A stretch of DNA of 64,000 nucleotides, taken from assembly GCA_025716815.1 (NCBI GenBank), contig JAIXMN010000007.1, positions 17,501-81,500 on the forward strand. The letters are read 5' to 3'. The notes under the pieces were generated by a model. That model ran no database searches, was not told where the DNA came from, and worked only from the letters and a program-made list of their open reading frames with translations. Below, in pieces: positions 1 to 10,410 of the stretch. The translations under genes and the position numbers were made by a program. How positions within the stretch are numbered: the stretch's first letter is position 1; every line of letters starts with the position of its first letter. Origin of the DNA: Dichotomocladium elegans (lineage: Eukaryota > Mucoromycota > Mucoromycetes > Mucorales > Lichtheimiaceae).

Positions 1-71
1 TTGTTCCAGTTCTTTACATCATTGCCATGGATATTCACTTCATTGGTGCTCTTGCAATCACCTATGCGACA
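1..71 (-). repeat. E1 3' LTR, first 71 bases only
   Basis: Identical to 5374-5444 in the 5' LTR. The rest lies left of the window. It is preceded (on the minus strand) by a purine-rich tract at about 73-86, the expected polypurine primer. Confidence 0.9.
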
Positions 72-153
72 TTACCCCCCTCCAGATTGGGACAATCGTG
101 AAGGAATTGTAGGGAGTATGGTCGATTGCGGGATATTGAGTAAATTAAGATCG

Positions 154-3100
154 TCATCTCTGACTTCTTCTCAAATTCTTGTCGGTCTTGTTATAGCCAG
201 ATCGTGATCGTTTCTTGCTGGGTACTTTATCCTTTTTGTGCGATGACTCAATTTCGGGTGGTACATCAGCATTCTTTTCATCTTGTCCCAGTCTATGCCA
301 GTATTCGATGATGAATCCAGGATCGGTGAATTTGTCGGGTGTCAACCATTGATCATCTTCAGGTCCATAACCCTTCCATCGTACGCGATATTGACGGTTT
401 CCTGGCTTTCCTTTGTGTGCAATGATGGCCTGTACCTCATATAATTCATCTTGAGGGACAACTTCGTCTTGATTGATCAGTTTCATCTCAGAGGGTGAAT
501 AGTCGCGAGGCATTAACGCTCCAGTTTCGTCTTGCAAGACATATGATCCTCCTTGTGTTTTGCGTAGCACGGTATAAGGTCCTTCAAAGATCGGAGCTAG
601 CTTGCTTTTCCGGTTCTGTACACGGACCATCACATGACTCCTTTCTGGGAAGTCTGTCAAGTGATGTTTTTCGTCAAATTTTTTCTTCTGTTTATCTCCA
701 TGCTCTTCCACTTTTCGTTTCAAGGCAGGAAAGACGACATCGTGCATATACGCGGCACGCTCCATTAATTCCTCGTGTGTGGACGCGCGTTTTTCAACAG
801 CATTCTTGTCGCGGTAGTCTTTCAACTCGTTAATTCGTCGCGCGAACATGAGGGAGAATGGGGAGGAACCCAACCTCTCAGAAATGCGGCTGTTGATTTC
901 CAGCTGTGTACTGGGAACGTAGAAATCCCAGTCTTTACCGGCACCTTGTAGTTTCTTGCGAATGACACTCAGCGTGGTTTGCACCCATCGTTCGGCAACA
1001 CCATTAGCGCGTGGGTGATAAGGCGTAGTAAGTCGGTGGTCAATTCCCAGATTCTCAACAAAGGTCTTCATCTTGAAGTTCTTGAATTCGCTTCCGTTAT
1101 CTGACTGAATAATCTTGGGTAGTCCGAAATCGCAGAATACAGACTTGAAAACTTCAATGATGGTATCGGCCGCCTTGTCTGGTAGTGCGCGCAGTATACA
1201 AAAGCGTGTGCACACATCGACAAAGACGATAATGTAATTGTTTCCTTTGCATGAAGTGCGGTGAAAGTTAATCAAGTCAACTGCCCAGTGATCACCTGGT
1301 AAGTATGCGTATATTGGTCGCAAGGGATTGAAACCTCGTTTGCCAATGTTGTAACGTTGACATTGAATGCATGATCGTACGTGCTCTACCGCATCTTGGA
1401 ACAAGTTTGCCCAGTGGACACCATCGGCATGCAGCGATCGCACAATATGCTCTGCTCCTTCATGACCGCCCGTTAAGTGTGCCTTTTCCAACAATGCTGG
1501 ACGTTCGGCCTCAGGTGGACACATCGTATCTTGTGGAAATTCGAAAGGCTTGATGACGAATACACGTTTGTTGGACGGATTTTTCTTCGCTGACCGTATA
1601 ATAGGAACATCACCCCCCTCCAGCTGGTCGGCAGGGGCGAACAAGCGAGAAAGGTTATCGGGCAGCACATTCTCAATACCTGGTAGATGAATCACTTGGA
1701 AGGAATAATCGAGAAGAGTATCTAACCAGTTAATCATCATAGGATTAGCAATCTTCTGGGTATGTAGGTATGTCAGCGCTTTATGATCGGTGTATAGGGT
1801 GAATGGATTTCCCCATAGATACTGATGAAACTTCTGTAGCGCATATACAACTGCTAGCAGCTCTCGTTTGGTTGTTGAATAGTTGCGTTCGGATTTGCTG
1901 AGAGAGCGAGCCATAAACGATACATATTGCTTCACACCATCGTTCATTTGAAAGAGGACGGCGCCAATCCCGTAGTTGGATGCATCAGTAGCCACGTAAA
2001 ACGGTAATGAGAGATCTGGGTATCGCAAGAGGGTACGCTCAGCTAACAGAGCTTTCAGCTTATTGAAGCAGGCAGTATGCTCGTCAGTCCAGAGCTGATT
2101 CAAAGATCCAGCGGAACGTAACGCATCGAGTGGCGCACTGATCTCAGAAACCTTTGGAATATGGTCGCGGAAATAATTGATGATCCCCATGAAACGCATT
2201 ACATCCTTGCCCGTTCGTGGTATAGGCCACTGTAGGACATTGGTAAGTTTTCGTTCATCAGGGGTAATACCACTCTGCGAGATACAGAATCCAAGTAGAT
2301 AAACCGATCGTTGGGCAAAATGGCACTTCGCGGGATTGAGGAGCAAATTGACGTTGGTCAGTGCTTGGATAGCCAATTGGACGTGGCGTGTATGTTCAGC
2401 CATTGTACGCGAGTGTACTACGATATCATCCACGAAGGTTTGGACAAATGGCATCTCCTTGTAAATCGACGACATCACTCTTTGGAACTTGGACGATATG
2501 GGTTTCAAACCGAAAGGACATCCGCGGAACATATATTGGATTCCATCGTGAGTGAATGTGGTCTTGTGCTGGTCAGCTTCATTAATCTGGAATCGATGGA
2601 ACGCGCTCTTGAGATCTAGCGTAGTGAATACAGCTGAACCACCTAAGGATGAAAAGATTTCCTTGATCAAAGGTAATGGATATCGGTCATCAGGAAGATA
2701 CTTATTAATGTGGCGAGGATCCAGACATGGACGTTTGCCAGTCTTGTTGCCATATTCATCCTTCTTGTCGGCCAAAGTGAGAGGACTGTTCCAGCTGGAA
2801 TTGACGGATGCCTTGACAATAATACCGTCTTCGAGCCAACTTTTGACAGCATCATCAACAATGGGACGTACAGCATAAGGTAAAGGGTATTGTCGTTGAT
2901 ATGCGGATACACCTTTGGGAGTGTCGAGATAGATGACTGACTCAGGTACCATACAGAAAGCATCTTTCGGGATCGTTGCATTGGCCTTGATATATGGTTC
3001 GAGTGCCCTATGGAATGCAGTTTGTTCAGACGGTGTACCTGCAGGTGAATTGTTCGGTTCGGCTTCATCTTCATATGGCACGACACGTTCATCCTTCTTG

Positions 3101-4860
3101 TTTAATAGTTCGTCGTCATCATCCCACCTTGTCGCAACGCCAGTCAAAGCAACACCAAGTCTTGGCAGTAAGTCTAGACCTATTATGACATCGGTGTCAT
3201 CATTAAGATCCATAACTTCAAACGAATGCTTGATAGTTCGATGGTTGTAGCGTATAAGAAGCAGATCGGTGGTGCCCAAACGGGGTAATTGATCATTTTT
3301 TCCAGCGTATAGGATGAGTCCTGAAGCGTCATTGATAACCCAGTTGTTTTTTAAGCAAATATCTTTATTAAGAACCGACATTTCCGCTCCAGTGTCGAGG
3401 AGACCCAAGAGACGCTCACTCTGTATGAGGATAGGAGTTGTCAGCCTTAAAGAATCGCTTCGGGTATTCAACGCATTCAAACGCAATCGCTTACCGGACG
3501 AATGTTTAGCCAGTTCCAGACAGGCATCGGCATCAAGCTCCATGAGCTCGAGCTCCTCGTCGGCGGGGTGCTTCTTTTCGGCAACCTGTCGAGCAGGGCA
3601 CGAATCGGCAGTGGCGGTCTTGTTGAGGGTTAGGCGGTTAAGCCTCTTGCGCTCCCTCTTCTCCTTCATCGCGATCTTGTACTCCTCGCAGCGATGGCCC
3701 TTGCTCCAGTCCTTCTTGCAATAGATGCAGCGGCTTTCCTTGATGGCACGCTGCTCTTCGGTGAGTTCCTTGGTAGGTTTTGGCTTGGGCTGGGGGGACT
3801 TGCTGCGCCGACGGCGCTCTGAACGTTCACGACGTTCGTGACGCCAATCGTGTCCGTCGCGGCGGAAGGAACGGTTTCTGGATCGTCGATCGGAATAGCG
3901 GTGGTGGTGGTGCTCGGCAGGGTCGTCACGTTGGGCACGCGAACTACGATTGCGAGTGCGGATCTCCGTCGCCTGGATCAGTACGCCAAGTCGGACAACC
4001 TCCTCAACGCATTGGGGTCGACGGGAGCCATGCTGGCCATGCCACGCAACTCGAACGTCCTGCTGGAAGTCGGCTTCCAGGGAAAACAAGAAACGCATCG
4101 CCATATTCTCGTCGTCCTTGATGCCAGCCTTCTTCATCGCGTCTTGGTACTCGTCACCGTAGTCGAGGATATTTGCCCCACGGGGCATCTCCATCGTGAA
4201 CACCTTGGTGGCGGCAGACAGCGAACGACTCGTACCATGGAAACATTCGGCGAACACTCGGCAAACCTGTGACCAGTCATATCCTTTGTTAGCAACGTAA
4301 GAATCAAACCAGTTACTCAGGTTGGCGGGCATAGCAAGCGCGAGCCAGCGCTGCCAGTCGTGGTCCACATCCACCTCACCAGCCTCAAGAACAAGCTGGA
4401 AGCGGCGGAGGAACTCTTCCACCGAGCTGAACACCTTTTGGCCGGGGTCGGACAGGGTCAATCCCTGCACTTGGAACAGAGGGATGTCGCGAATGCTGAC
4501 GCGGCCGCTCCTGGAAGGAATGGACCTCACACACTCATCGACGGACGACACACCAAAAGAAGTGCAAACGGAATCCGTGGCAGGGACAGCTGGCTTGTCA
4601 GGTCGAAGACCAGCAATGGGCACAGGCTGCAACGCGGCAATGATCGCCTTCTGGTCATTGACCAAGCGACACGTCAACGCAATACGCCCGGAAATCGCCT
4701 CGATCGCCTCTGCGTCCTGGGCCTGGTACGCCTTGTTTTGCTCCACACACAGCTCCTGGAGCTCGGCCTGCTTCTGCGCCAAAAGCGCGGCGACAGCAGC
4801 CAAAGCATCGGCGGGTTGTTGGGGAGTTTGTTGCACTTGCGTGCGCTCACCCATGCTCAC
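154..4860 (-). CDS. E1 Gag-Pol polyprotein with C-terminal chromodomain
   Basis: A single frame of 1568 residues encodes Gag, protease, reverse transcriptase, RNase H, integrase and a chromodomain. Visible motifs are a Cys-His knuckle of unusual spacing (CIYC..HRC) near residue 380, protease DTGA at about 489, RT FVDD at about 809, RNase H TDAS, integrase Asp/Asp/Glu at about 1195, 1254 and 1290, and a chromodomain from about 1473 with WKGYG and DDQW. All catalytic residues seem present. Compared with E2, the N-terminus is broken: the ATG that matches the E2 start is at 4979, but that frame stops after 40 codons at about 4857, so one single-base shift lies between 4979 and about 4900. The Met at 4860 is therefore probably not the native start. 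A chromodomain usually steers integration to modified histones. Confidence 0.9.
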   Translation of the reverse strand: MSMGERTQVQQTPQQPADALAAVAALLAQKQAELQELCVEQNKAYQAQDAEAIEAISGRIALTCRLVNDQKAIIAALQPVPIAGLRPDKPAVPATDSVCTSFGVSSVDECVRSIPSRSGRVSIRDIPLFQVQGLTLSDPGQKVFSSVEEFLRRFQLVLEAGEVDVDHDWQRWLALAMPANLSNWFDSYVANKGYDWSQVCRVFAECFHGTSRSLSAATKVFTMEMPRGANILDYGDEYQDAMKKAGIKDDENMAMRFLFSLEADFQQDVRVAWHGQHGSRRPQCVEEVVRLGVLIQATEIRTRNRSSRAQRDDPAEHHHHRYSDRRSRNRSFRRDGHDWRHERRERSERRRRSKSPQPKPKPTKELTEEQRAIKESRCIYCKKDWSKGHRCEEYKIAMKEKRERKRLNRLTLNKTATADSCPARQVAEKKHPADEELELMELDADACLELAKHSSGKRLRLNALNTRSDSLRLTTPILIQSERLLGLLDTGAEMSVLNKDICLKNNWVINDASGLILYAGKNDQLPRLGTTDLLLIRYNHRTIKHSFEVMDLNDDTDVIIGLDLLPRLGVALTGVATRWDDDDELLNKKDERVVPYEDEAEPNNSPAGTPSEQTAFHRALEPYIKANATIPKDAFCMVPESVIYLDTPKGVSAYQRQYPLPYAVRPIVDDAVKSWLEDGIIVKASVNSSWNSPLTLADKKDEYGNKTGKRPCLDPRHINKYLPDDRYPLPLIKEIFSSLGGSAVFTTLDLKSAFHRFQINEADQHKTTFTHDGIQYMFRGCPFGLKPISSKFQRVMSSIYKEMPFVQTFVDDIVVHSRTMAEHTRHVQLAIQALTNVNLLLNPAKCHFAQRSVYLLGFCISQSGITPDERKLTNVLQWPIPRTGKDVMRFMGIINYFRDHIPKVSEISAPLDALRSAGSLNQLWTDEHTACFNKLKALLAERTLLRYPDLSLPFYVATDASNYGIGAVLFQMNDGVKQYVSFMARSLSKSERNYSTTKRELLAVVYALQKFHQYLWGNPFTLYTDHKALTYLHTQKIANPMMINWLDTLLDYSFQVIHLPGIENVLPDNLSRLFAPADQLEGGDVPIIRSAKKNPSNKRVFVIKPFEFPQDTMCPPEAERPALLEKAHLTGGHEGAEHIVRSLHADGVHWANLFQDAVEHVRSCIQCQRYNIGKRGFNPLRPIYAYLPGDHWAVDLINFHRTSCKGNNYIIVFVDVCTRFCILRALPDKAADTIIEVFKSVFCDFGLPKIIQSDNGSEFKNFKMKTFVENLGIDHRLTTPYHPRANGVAERWVQTTLSVIRKKLQGAGKDWDFYVPSTQLEINSRISERLGSSPFSLMFARRINELKDYRDKNAVEKRASTHEELMERAAYMHDVVFPALKRKVEEHGDKQKKKFDEKHHLTDFPERSHVMVRVQNRKSKLAPIFEGPYTVLRKTQGGSYVLQDETGALMPRDYSPSEMKLINQDEVVPQDELYEVQAIIAHKGKPGNRQYRVRWKGYGPEDDQWLTPDKFTDPGFIIEYWHRLGQDEKNADVPPEIESSHKKDKVPSKKRSRSGYNKTDKNLRRSQR

Positions 4861-4988
4861 ATCGTCGTCGGCAACACCGGGAAAGGAATCGACCTGGGGT
4901 CGCGGACAGGGGGAACCAAAGAACCTTGGACGGTGGTGGCGGCAGTTGGCAACTCGGTAGTGTTGTTGAGAGTATTCATTGTAAAAAA

Positions 4989-5444
4989 TGTGGTAAATAA
5001 GGTTTGGTAGAGACTGTCAAAGTACAATGAGACTCTTGGAGGTGTTTTTAATAGAAAGAAAAATTCTTCTGTCTGTTTACTCCTACACTACATAGTTGTT
5101 TATATATTGTTATGGATAAAATAGATTCCGCCCAATTGACATGGGTCAATTGTCCTGGAAATTTCCATAAGAAGAGTTGTTGGGGTGCAGTACTTGACAA
5201 GTCATAGAAAAACTTTTCGTTCGTTCCTGTAGCTGAATCCCAGACCATCCTCACGTCGGTAAAACCTCAAAAAACCCAGTGGGAAAAAATAGAGGAGAAA
5301 AGACTGTGGATATGGATCTAGTGGCTATGTATGATCGTGTTTCCCTTGGCTGAGTCATGTTTCTGTATTGCGGTTGTTCCAGTTCTTTACATCATTGCCA
5401 TGGATATTCACTTCATTGGTGCTCTTGCAATCACCTATGCGACA
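4989..5444 (-). repeat. E1 5' LTR (456 bp)
   Basis: Runs from TGTCGCATAGG at 5444 down to CCACA at 4989. It is homologous to the 397-bp E2 LTR in its central part and both ends but is longer. An ATTAAA-type poly(A) signal lies just before TCATTGTA (5023-5030), which is complementary to the bases after the LTR (4976-4983). Confidence 0.88.
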
Positions 5445-5463
5445 CTCTCTCCGTGGTTACTCT
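5445..5463 (+). repeat. Fragment of an older LTR between E1 and E3
   Basis: These 19 bases, together with 10788-10837 beyond E3, resemble the end of the LTR at 23704-23858 (CTCTTTGTGGTTACTC type repeats, then AAGACGACA). The older LTR was the target of both E1 and E3. Confidence 0.6.
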
Positions 5464-5840
5464 TGTCGTCATACAACGCTTCCTGACCGCTATGCTGTGA
5501 CGCTTCTTTTACCGCGACATCTATTGCAGACCTGATTTGGCGGAGTTTCCCTTTTTAGTCTTGTCATACCATGACCATCGTTCGAACACGTAGTCGCTTC
5601 TCGTCAGCCCACACAAACCTCAAACATAGTCTAACTTCCATCGAACACGTATTCATTCCTCATCATACCACGTAGCTTTTTGTCTTGTAATCAGCATTAC
5701 CACAATAGTTAGAGAACATATAAATATCCCCTCCCCTTGTAAACAATAAAGATCATCATCCTCCCCGAGGTCTATCTTATATTATAATCGTCCCAAGCAC
5801 GTCACCACTGGCTACGGATATATCCGCCAAAAGGACGACA
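5464..5840 (+). repeat. E3 5' LTR (377 bp)
   Basis: Starts TGTCGTCATAC and ends GACGACA. It holds a TATA-like box (TATAAATA, about 5719-5726) and AATAAA at 5745-5750, so U3, R and U5 are in the expected order for plus-strand transcription. Confidence 0.93.
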
Positions 5841-5841
5841 A

Positions 5842-5853
5842 TTGGTAGCTGAT
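5842..5853 (+). promoter_or_regulatory. E3 primer binding site
   Basis: TGGTAGCTGATG begins two bases after the 5' LTR. TGG is the complement of a tRNA 3' CCA end, and the next bases are compatible with an initiator-Met-type tRNA, though the exact tRNA is not established here. The gag ATG at 5852 overlaps it. Confidence 0.65.
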
Positions 5854-6916
5854 GAATAATAACCCCAAGGTCAACCCGGATTATAGTACAGCTGCATTCA
5901 ACACTTTCCGCGATCCACTGCTAAATAACAACTTGGACGAAGAAACACAACCTACCGTACCAGCCATCTTTCAAGATTTAAACGCTATTGTAGAAAACAC
6001 AAGCATGACGGGCAGTACTAGTGAACAAACGATGCAAGTAATGCTGGAAGCCTTAACACAGCTTCTCAAGAAGAACGAATCACGAGGGTTCTCACCACGG
6101 GTACGCGAACCGGATACCTACAATGGCGATCGTTCCCTAGATGCTGTCCAGAGTTGGTTACGCTCAGTCGAACAGTACCTTAGCATGTCAAACATGGAGG
6201 AGTACCAATACTCCGATTATGCGAAGACACTGCTGCGTGGTGATGCAGAACGATGGTGGCAACATCAAGAGCAATTCGGTCAAGACCTGGCCGACTGGGC
6301 CGATTTCAAGAGACGCATGACTACAACTTTCAGCCCAGTTAATGCCTCACAGCTTGCCCGTGACCGATTGGCGGCCCTGGTACAAACGGGATCCGTGTCC
6401 TCATATGTATCGCAGTTCCAGAGCATCTGCGTTGCCTTGCCATCCATGAGCGACGATGAAGCGTTGGACCGTTTTGTTCGTGGACTACAACGTGGTGTCC
6501 GTTTGCATGTCCGTACCCAGCTCCCAACGACCTCAACTGACGCCATCCGTATCGCTTTGGCATATGAGAGCGCCCAACTTGCCGAATTTGATCCAACCAT
6601 CCAGACGCAGCAAGTATACGGCCAGCCCGTAACCCAGTATAGCCAAAGCCTGACGGTTCTGGAATACTTGCGAAGCAACGGCGTAGCACCTATGGACTTG
6701 GACGCCATTCAATCCCGCCAAGGTAGCAACAATCAGTGGCGCCGGTCAGTCCGCGCTCGCCCCAATCAGCGAGGACGAGGGTCCCGCAGTTTTATTGACA
6801 CAAGGAAGTGCTATAATTGTGGTGGGGCAGGGCATCTAGCACGCGAATGTCCTTCAGCAGCACCAGAACATCGCCAGAACTCGAATCACCCAAAAGGCCC
6901 AGCGCGGGAGGATTGA
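5852..6916 (+). CDS. E3 Gag protein
   Basis: 354 residues. The middle part (about residues 90-230) looks like a Ty3/gypsy capsid region (retrotrans_gag type, with a W-rich YAKTLLRGDAERWW segment). A classical CCHC knuckle, CYNCGGAGHLARECP, lies at about residues 320-334. The frame ends 100 nt inside the overlapping pol frame (-1 relative), which fits -1 frameshifting to make Gag-Pol. The start was chosen at 5852 because it is the first ATG after the primer binding site. Gag assembles the virus-like particle and binds element RNA. Confidence 0.88.
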   Translation: MNNNPKVNPDYSTAAFNTFRDPLLNNNLDEETQPTVPAIFQDLNAIVENTSMTGSTSEQTMQVMLEALTQLLKKNESRGFSPRVREPDTYNGDRSLDAVQSWLRSVEQYLSMSNMEEYQYSDYAKTLLRGDAERWWQHQEQFGQDLADWADFKRRMTTTFSPVNASQLARDRLAALVQTGSVSSYVSQFQSICVALPSMSDDEALDRFVRGLQRGVRLHVRTQLPTTSTDAIRIALAYESAQLAEFDPTIQTQQVYGQPVTQYSQSLTVLEYLRSNGVAPMDLDAIQSRQGSNNQWRRSVRARPNQRGRGSRSFIDTRKCYNCGGAGHLARECPSAAPEHRQNSNHPKGPARED

Positions 6917-9129
6917 AGGGAGCCCTTCCGCGCAACCAAGTCTATCAACAATCCCTAAATGTTATAAATACTGGGACCACCGACTCCACCCACAAGGACT
7001 CCGCAAAGGACGCGCAAATCGAGATATCGGAAAACGAAGATCAAGAACCTTCGGAGCTACAATGTCAACTGGAGATGGACAAACAGTATTTAGAATCGTT
7101 AATGTCAATAAAGACCACTGACTTACCAATGTATTCAATGACATGTGCCAATCGCTCAGTCGAGGTCCTTATCGACTCAGGCGCTACTGGGTCCTACGTC
7201 GCTTCTCATGTTGCATCCAATCTGCCCACACAGCGTGTACCTGGTCGACAAGTTGAAACCGCAGGAGGGCACATTTTTGACATTTCCACACAAGTGACAT
7301 TGCCCCTCGATGCACAAGGGTACAAACACATCATCGATGCATATGTTCTCGACACTAAGTTTGACATCATCCTGGGACGTGATTGGCTTAAAATGGTGAA
7401 TCCTCTGCCCGATTGGGATCTTGACACCTGGTGTATCAATACAGAAGATAACACGTTCGTTCTACGACCTCAGCATCGACGAGAAGTCCCCGAGGTCGCA
7501 TATTTAATATCAGATCGACAAGTGCAGCGCTGGGAGTGGGACCGTCGTGTCGCTGAAATGTCTCTATGTTATGTTCGCCCTACTCGACAGGAACCCTTCA
7601 CCCCCAGTAACGACAAGTTTGCATCATTGATAACCGAGTTCCAGGATGTGTTTCGGGACAAGCTTCCAGGACTTCCTCCTGACCGCGAAGTAGAACACGT
7701 CATCGACACGGGAGATGCCGCTCCATTGTCACGACCACCTTTCAAGATGAGTCCGTTGGAGTTAGCCGAGTTACAGAAACAGCTGAACGAGCTATTGGAC
7801 CTCCACTTGATCCGGCCGAGCGTCTCACCATGGGGAGCACCGGTGTTATTTGTCCGTAAGAAGAATGGTGAGATGCGAATGTGCGTCGACTACTGTGCCA
7901 TCAATCGAGTAACAAAACGCAACACACATCCTCTGCCCCGTATTGACGAATGCCTTGAACAGCTGGGAGGTGCCCAGTATTTTAGCAGCATCGACCTAAA
8001 GAGCGGGTATCATCAAGTCCGTATCCGCGAGGAAGATATCCCAAAGACGGCGTTCAATACTCGGTACGGTTCATACGAATTCCTGGTGTTACCTTTCGGC
8101 CTGACGAATGCACCGCCTACTTTTCAAAAACTGATGAACTCAGTACTGAAGGATTACCTGGACAACTTCGCCATGGTCTATTTGGATGACATCCTTATCT
8201 ACAGCAAGTCAGCTGACGAGCACTACAATCATATTCGTATGGTTTTGGAACGTCTCCGCAGTGCCAACCTGATTGCCAATCTAAAGAAGTGCGAATTCAA
8301 CAAGACCACGCTCGAATTTGTTGGTTTCCAGGTGACGGCCCGTGGTATCTTGCCATCCCCAAATAAGGTCAAAGCGATACAAGACTGGCCCCAGCCGACA
8401 AACGTACAAGAAGTCCGCCAGTTTATTGGACTCGCGTCACATTACCGACGATTTATTCGGAACTTTGCAGCGATTGCAGCACCTATGACAGACTTGACTA
8501 AAGGTACTGGTATGAAAAAGAGAGAGATCACTTGGACTTCAGAGTGCCAGCAAGCGTTTGAAGAAATTAAGGCCCGCATGTGTGACGCACCTCTTCTTGC
8601 ACCTCCGAATACGAATCTGCCGTTTGTAATCGAGACGGATGCCTCTGATTTTGGAGTCGGCGCCGTACTCCTTCAAGAAGGACCCGATGGTATCTTACAC
8701 CCGCTCGCGTTCGAATCAAAGAAACTGTCTGCAGCTGAGCGCAACTATCCGGCACAAGAACGGGAGCTACTGGCCATTCTTCATGCACTTCGAACCTGGC
8801 GGTGTTTCATCGAAGGGCGAAGTTACACAGTTCATACCGACCACATGCCTCTCAAGTATTACCAAACGCAGAGCAAACCTACCCCGCGTCTCACTAGGTG
8901 GATTGCTGAATTGGAGCTTTACGATCCGCATATCATATACAAACCGGGTAAAGAAAACCACGTTCCGGACCTATTGTCGCGACGTGACGGACCAGCATGC
9001 GTAACTACCGAAAATGACCTTGAGCCCGACTATTTATATGCCGTCAAATCCATTCAGGAATCAGATTGGCCTAAATCTATGCCCTACCAGAAGAACAATG
9101 GCCTTCTATATACCGCGATTTACTCATGA
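6817..9129 (+). CDS. E3 Pol: protease, reverse transcriptase, RNase H
   Basis: Open frame of about 770 codons overlapping gag in the -1 frame. The protease DSGATGS motif is near 7177. Reverse transcriptase covers about 7720-8440, with [11 protein letters not shown] and YLDD near 8180. RNase H (ETDAS, then TDHMPLKY) covers about 8600-8980. The frame stops at 9129. The downstream integrase frame extends back to about 9102, so the stop is best explained by a single-base indel between about 9060 and 9105 rather than by a true gene end. No RT catalytic loss is visible. Confidence 0.88.
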   Translation: MWWGRASSTRMSFSSTRTSPELESPKRPSAGGLKGALPRNQVYQQSLNVINTGTTDSTHKDSAKDAQIEISENEDQEPSELQCQLEMDKQYLESLMSIKTTDLPMYSMTCANRSVEVLIDSGATGSYVASHVASNLPTQRVPGRQVETAGGHIFDISTQVTLPLDAQGYKHIIDAYVLDTKFDIILGRDWLKMVNPLPDWDLDTWCINTEDNTFVLRPQHRREVPEVAYLISDRQVQRWEWDRRVAEMSLCYVRPTRQEPFTPSNDKFASLITEFQDVFRDKLPGLPPDREVEHVIDTGDAAPLSRPPFKMSPLELAELQKQLNELLDLHLIRPSVSPWGAPVLFVRKKNGEMRMCVDYCAINRVTKRNTHPLPRIDECLEQLGGAQYFSSIDLKSGYHQVRIREEDIPKTAFNTRYGSYEFLVLPFGLTNAPPTFQKLMNSVLKDYLDNFAMVYLDDILIYSKSADEHYNHIRMVLERLRSANLIANLKKCEFNKTTLEFVGFQVTARGILPSPNKVKAIQDWPQPTNVQEVRQFIGLASHYRRFIRNFAAIAAPMTDLTKGTGMKKREITWTSECQQAFEEIKARMCDAPLLAPPNTNLPFVIETDASDFGVGAVLLQEGPDGILHPLAFESKKLSAAERNYPAQERELLAILHALRTWRCFIEGRSYTVHTDHMPLKYYQTQSKPTPRLTRWIAELELYDPHIIYKPGKENHVPDLLSRRDGPACVTTENDLEPDYLYAVKSIQESDWPKSMPYQKNNGLLYTAIYS

Positions 9130-10268
9130 AACATAGGAATAAGTTTATCGCACGCAATGGCCAAGTGTACCGCATTATTAAGTCCGGCAAGGATACCCAA
9201 GAAGTTCGCTACGTTTTGTTCGCTCGTCGCGCAGACCTTGTACAACAGTTTCATTCGTCCTTTGGCCACGCTGGAAACACGACAATGTATGACCTATTCC
9301 GAAAACGATGGTGGTGGCCTGATATGTGTACCGATATCCAGGAGTGGCTTGCCTCGTGCCCACAATGCCAGCTGGCTGCTAATGCCAATCGTCATGTGCA
9401 CCATGCGCCAATGAAACCACTCGAAGTGCCCCCTGCTTTTGCCCGCTGGCATCTTGACTTCATCGGTGAGCTTCCTACAACTGCGTCTGGGAATAGATGG
9501 ATTCTCGTAGCTGTTGATTACATGACCAACTGGACAATCGCTCGCGCTGTTTCCGACGCCACTGGAGAAGCCATTGCAAACTTTATATATGAGGAAATTG
9601 TGATGCGTTTCGGGTGCCCCACTGAAATTCTCACCAATCGCGGCGCTAATTTCATGTCCAAAGTCCTCAGTAACTATCTTGGCTGTATCAAGGTTAACCA
9701 TTCTTTCACCTCGGCTTTCCACCCTCGGACAAATGGTAAAGTGGAACGCACCAACAGCATCCTGAAGCAAATGTTGCATAAGTACGTCCATGGCCATATT
9801 TCTCAATGGGACCAATATCTGGAGCCTGCCTTATTTGCTTGCCGCATCCGCAAACATCGCACCACAGGGTTCAGCCCTTTTTTCTTAGTGTATGGACAAG
9901 AACCAATTTTACCCGGCGATCCTCTACACCCGTTCCTTGCTGAGGTCCCTTCGACTACCGAGACGACTGTATCCACGACACATCAGGTTCCCGAAGTTCG
10001 ACAACTACAAGAAGCCCGCCAACTGGCCACGCGCCGTCTCAACAATAATGCTGCTAAGGACAAAGCCCGCTGGGATTCCCTGATTACCCCGCAAAAATTT
10101 AATGTTGGCGACCATGTTTTGATGCAGCATGAGAACAAGCTCAGTCTAGAGTATAACTGGAAAGGCCCATTCATCGTTACTGCCTGCAATTACGACACCA
10201 ACATATACAAGATAAAAGACATGAACGGCCAAGTTTACACCTCGTGGGTTCATACTGACCACCTCTGA
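9102..10268 (+). pseudogene. E3 integrase, out of frame and lacking one catalytic Asp
   Basis: Follows RNase H in another frame; the first in-frame ATG is 9126, overlapping the Pol stop. An HHCC zinc region (H..H at about 9260-9275, then CPQC at 9358) precedes the core. The core has the first Asp in WHLDFIGEL and the Glu in NGKVERTN, but the second catalytic position reads TNRGANF where the family has TDRGANF (Asp to Asn, codon AAT). A GPF motif occurs near the C-terminus. Both the frameshift and the Asn predict loss of integrase activity, while reverse transcription could still work. Confidence 0.88.
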
Positions 10269-10410
10269 CCGATCCATGTTAACTCTTCTGTCTCCTCCGA
10301 CCCCTGGTATGATCCTACTGCTGCTCGCGCAGCTGAACGTCGCCACCTCCATGCAGCCGCCCAATTATCCTTGTTGTTTGAGGATGACCAACACTTTGGA
10401 GAGGGGGTAT

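Larger units (their letters stand above)
1..5444 (-). mobile_element. E1, Ty3/gypsy chromovirus LTR retrotransposon (3' end cut by window edge)
   Basis: A minus-strand element. The 5' LTR is at 4989-5444, one long polyprotein frame follows, and the first 71 bases of the 3' LTR are at 1-71; these match 5374-5444 base for base. LTRs begin TGTCGCATAGG and end CCACA. A purine run just precedes the 3' LTR. Its protein and LTR resemble E2 (14079-19833) closely, so the two are members of one family. The right flank (5445-5463) is a short piece of another LTR that also took E3, leaving E1 and E3 head to head 19 bases apart. The left flank is outside the window, so no target duplication can be checked. 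Confidence 0.95.

Noticed and set aside
4322..5010. Open frames of over 200 codons opposite the E1 gag region
   Set aside because: They lie wholly antisense to a well-defined retroelement polyprotein and show no domain of their own.
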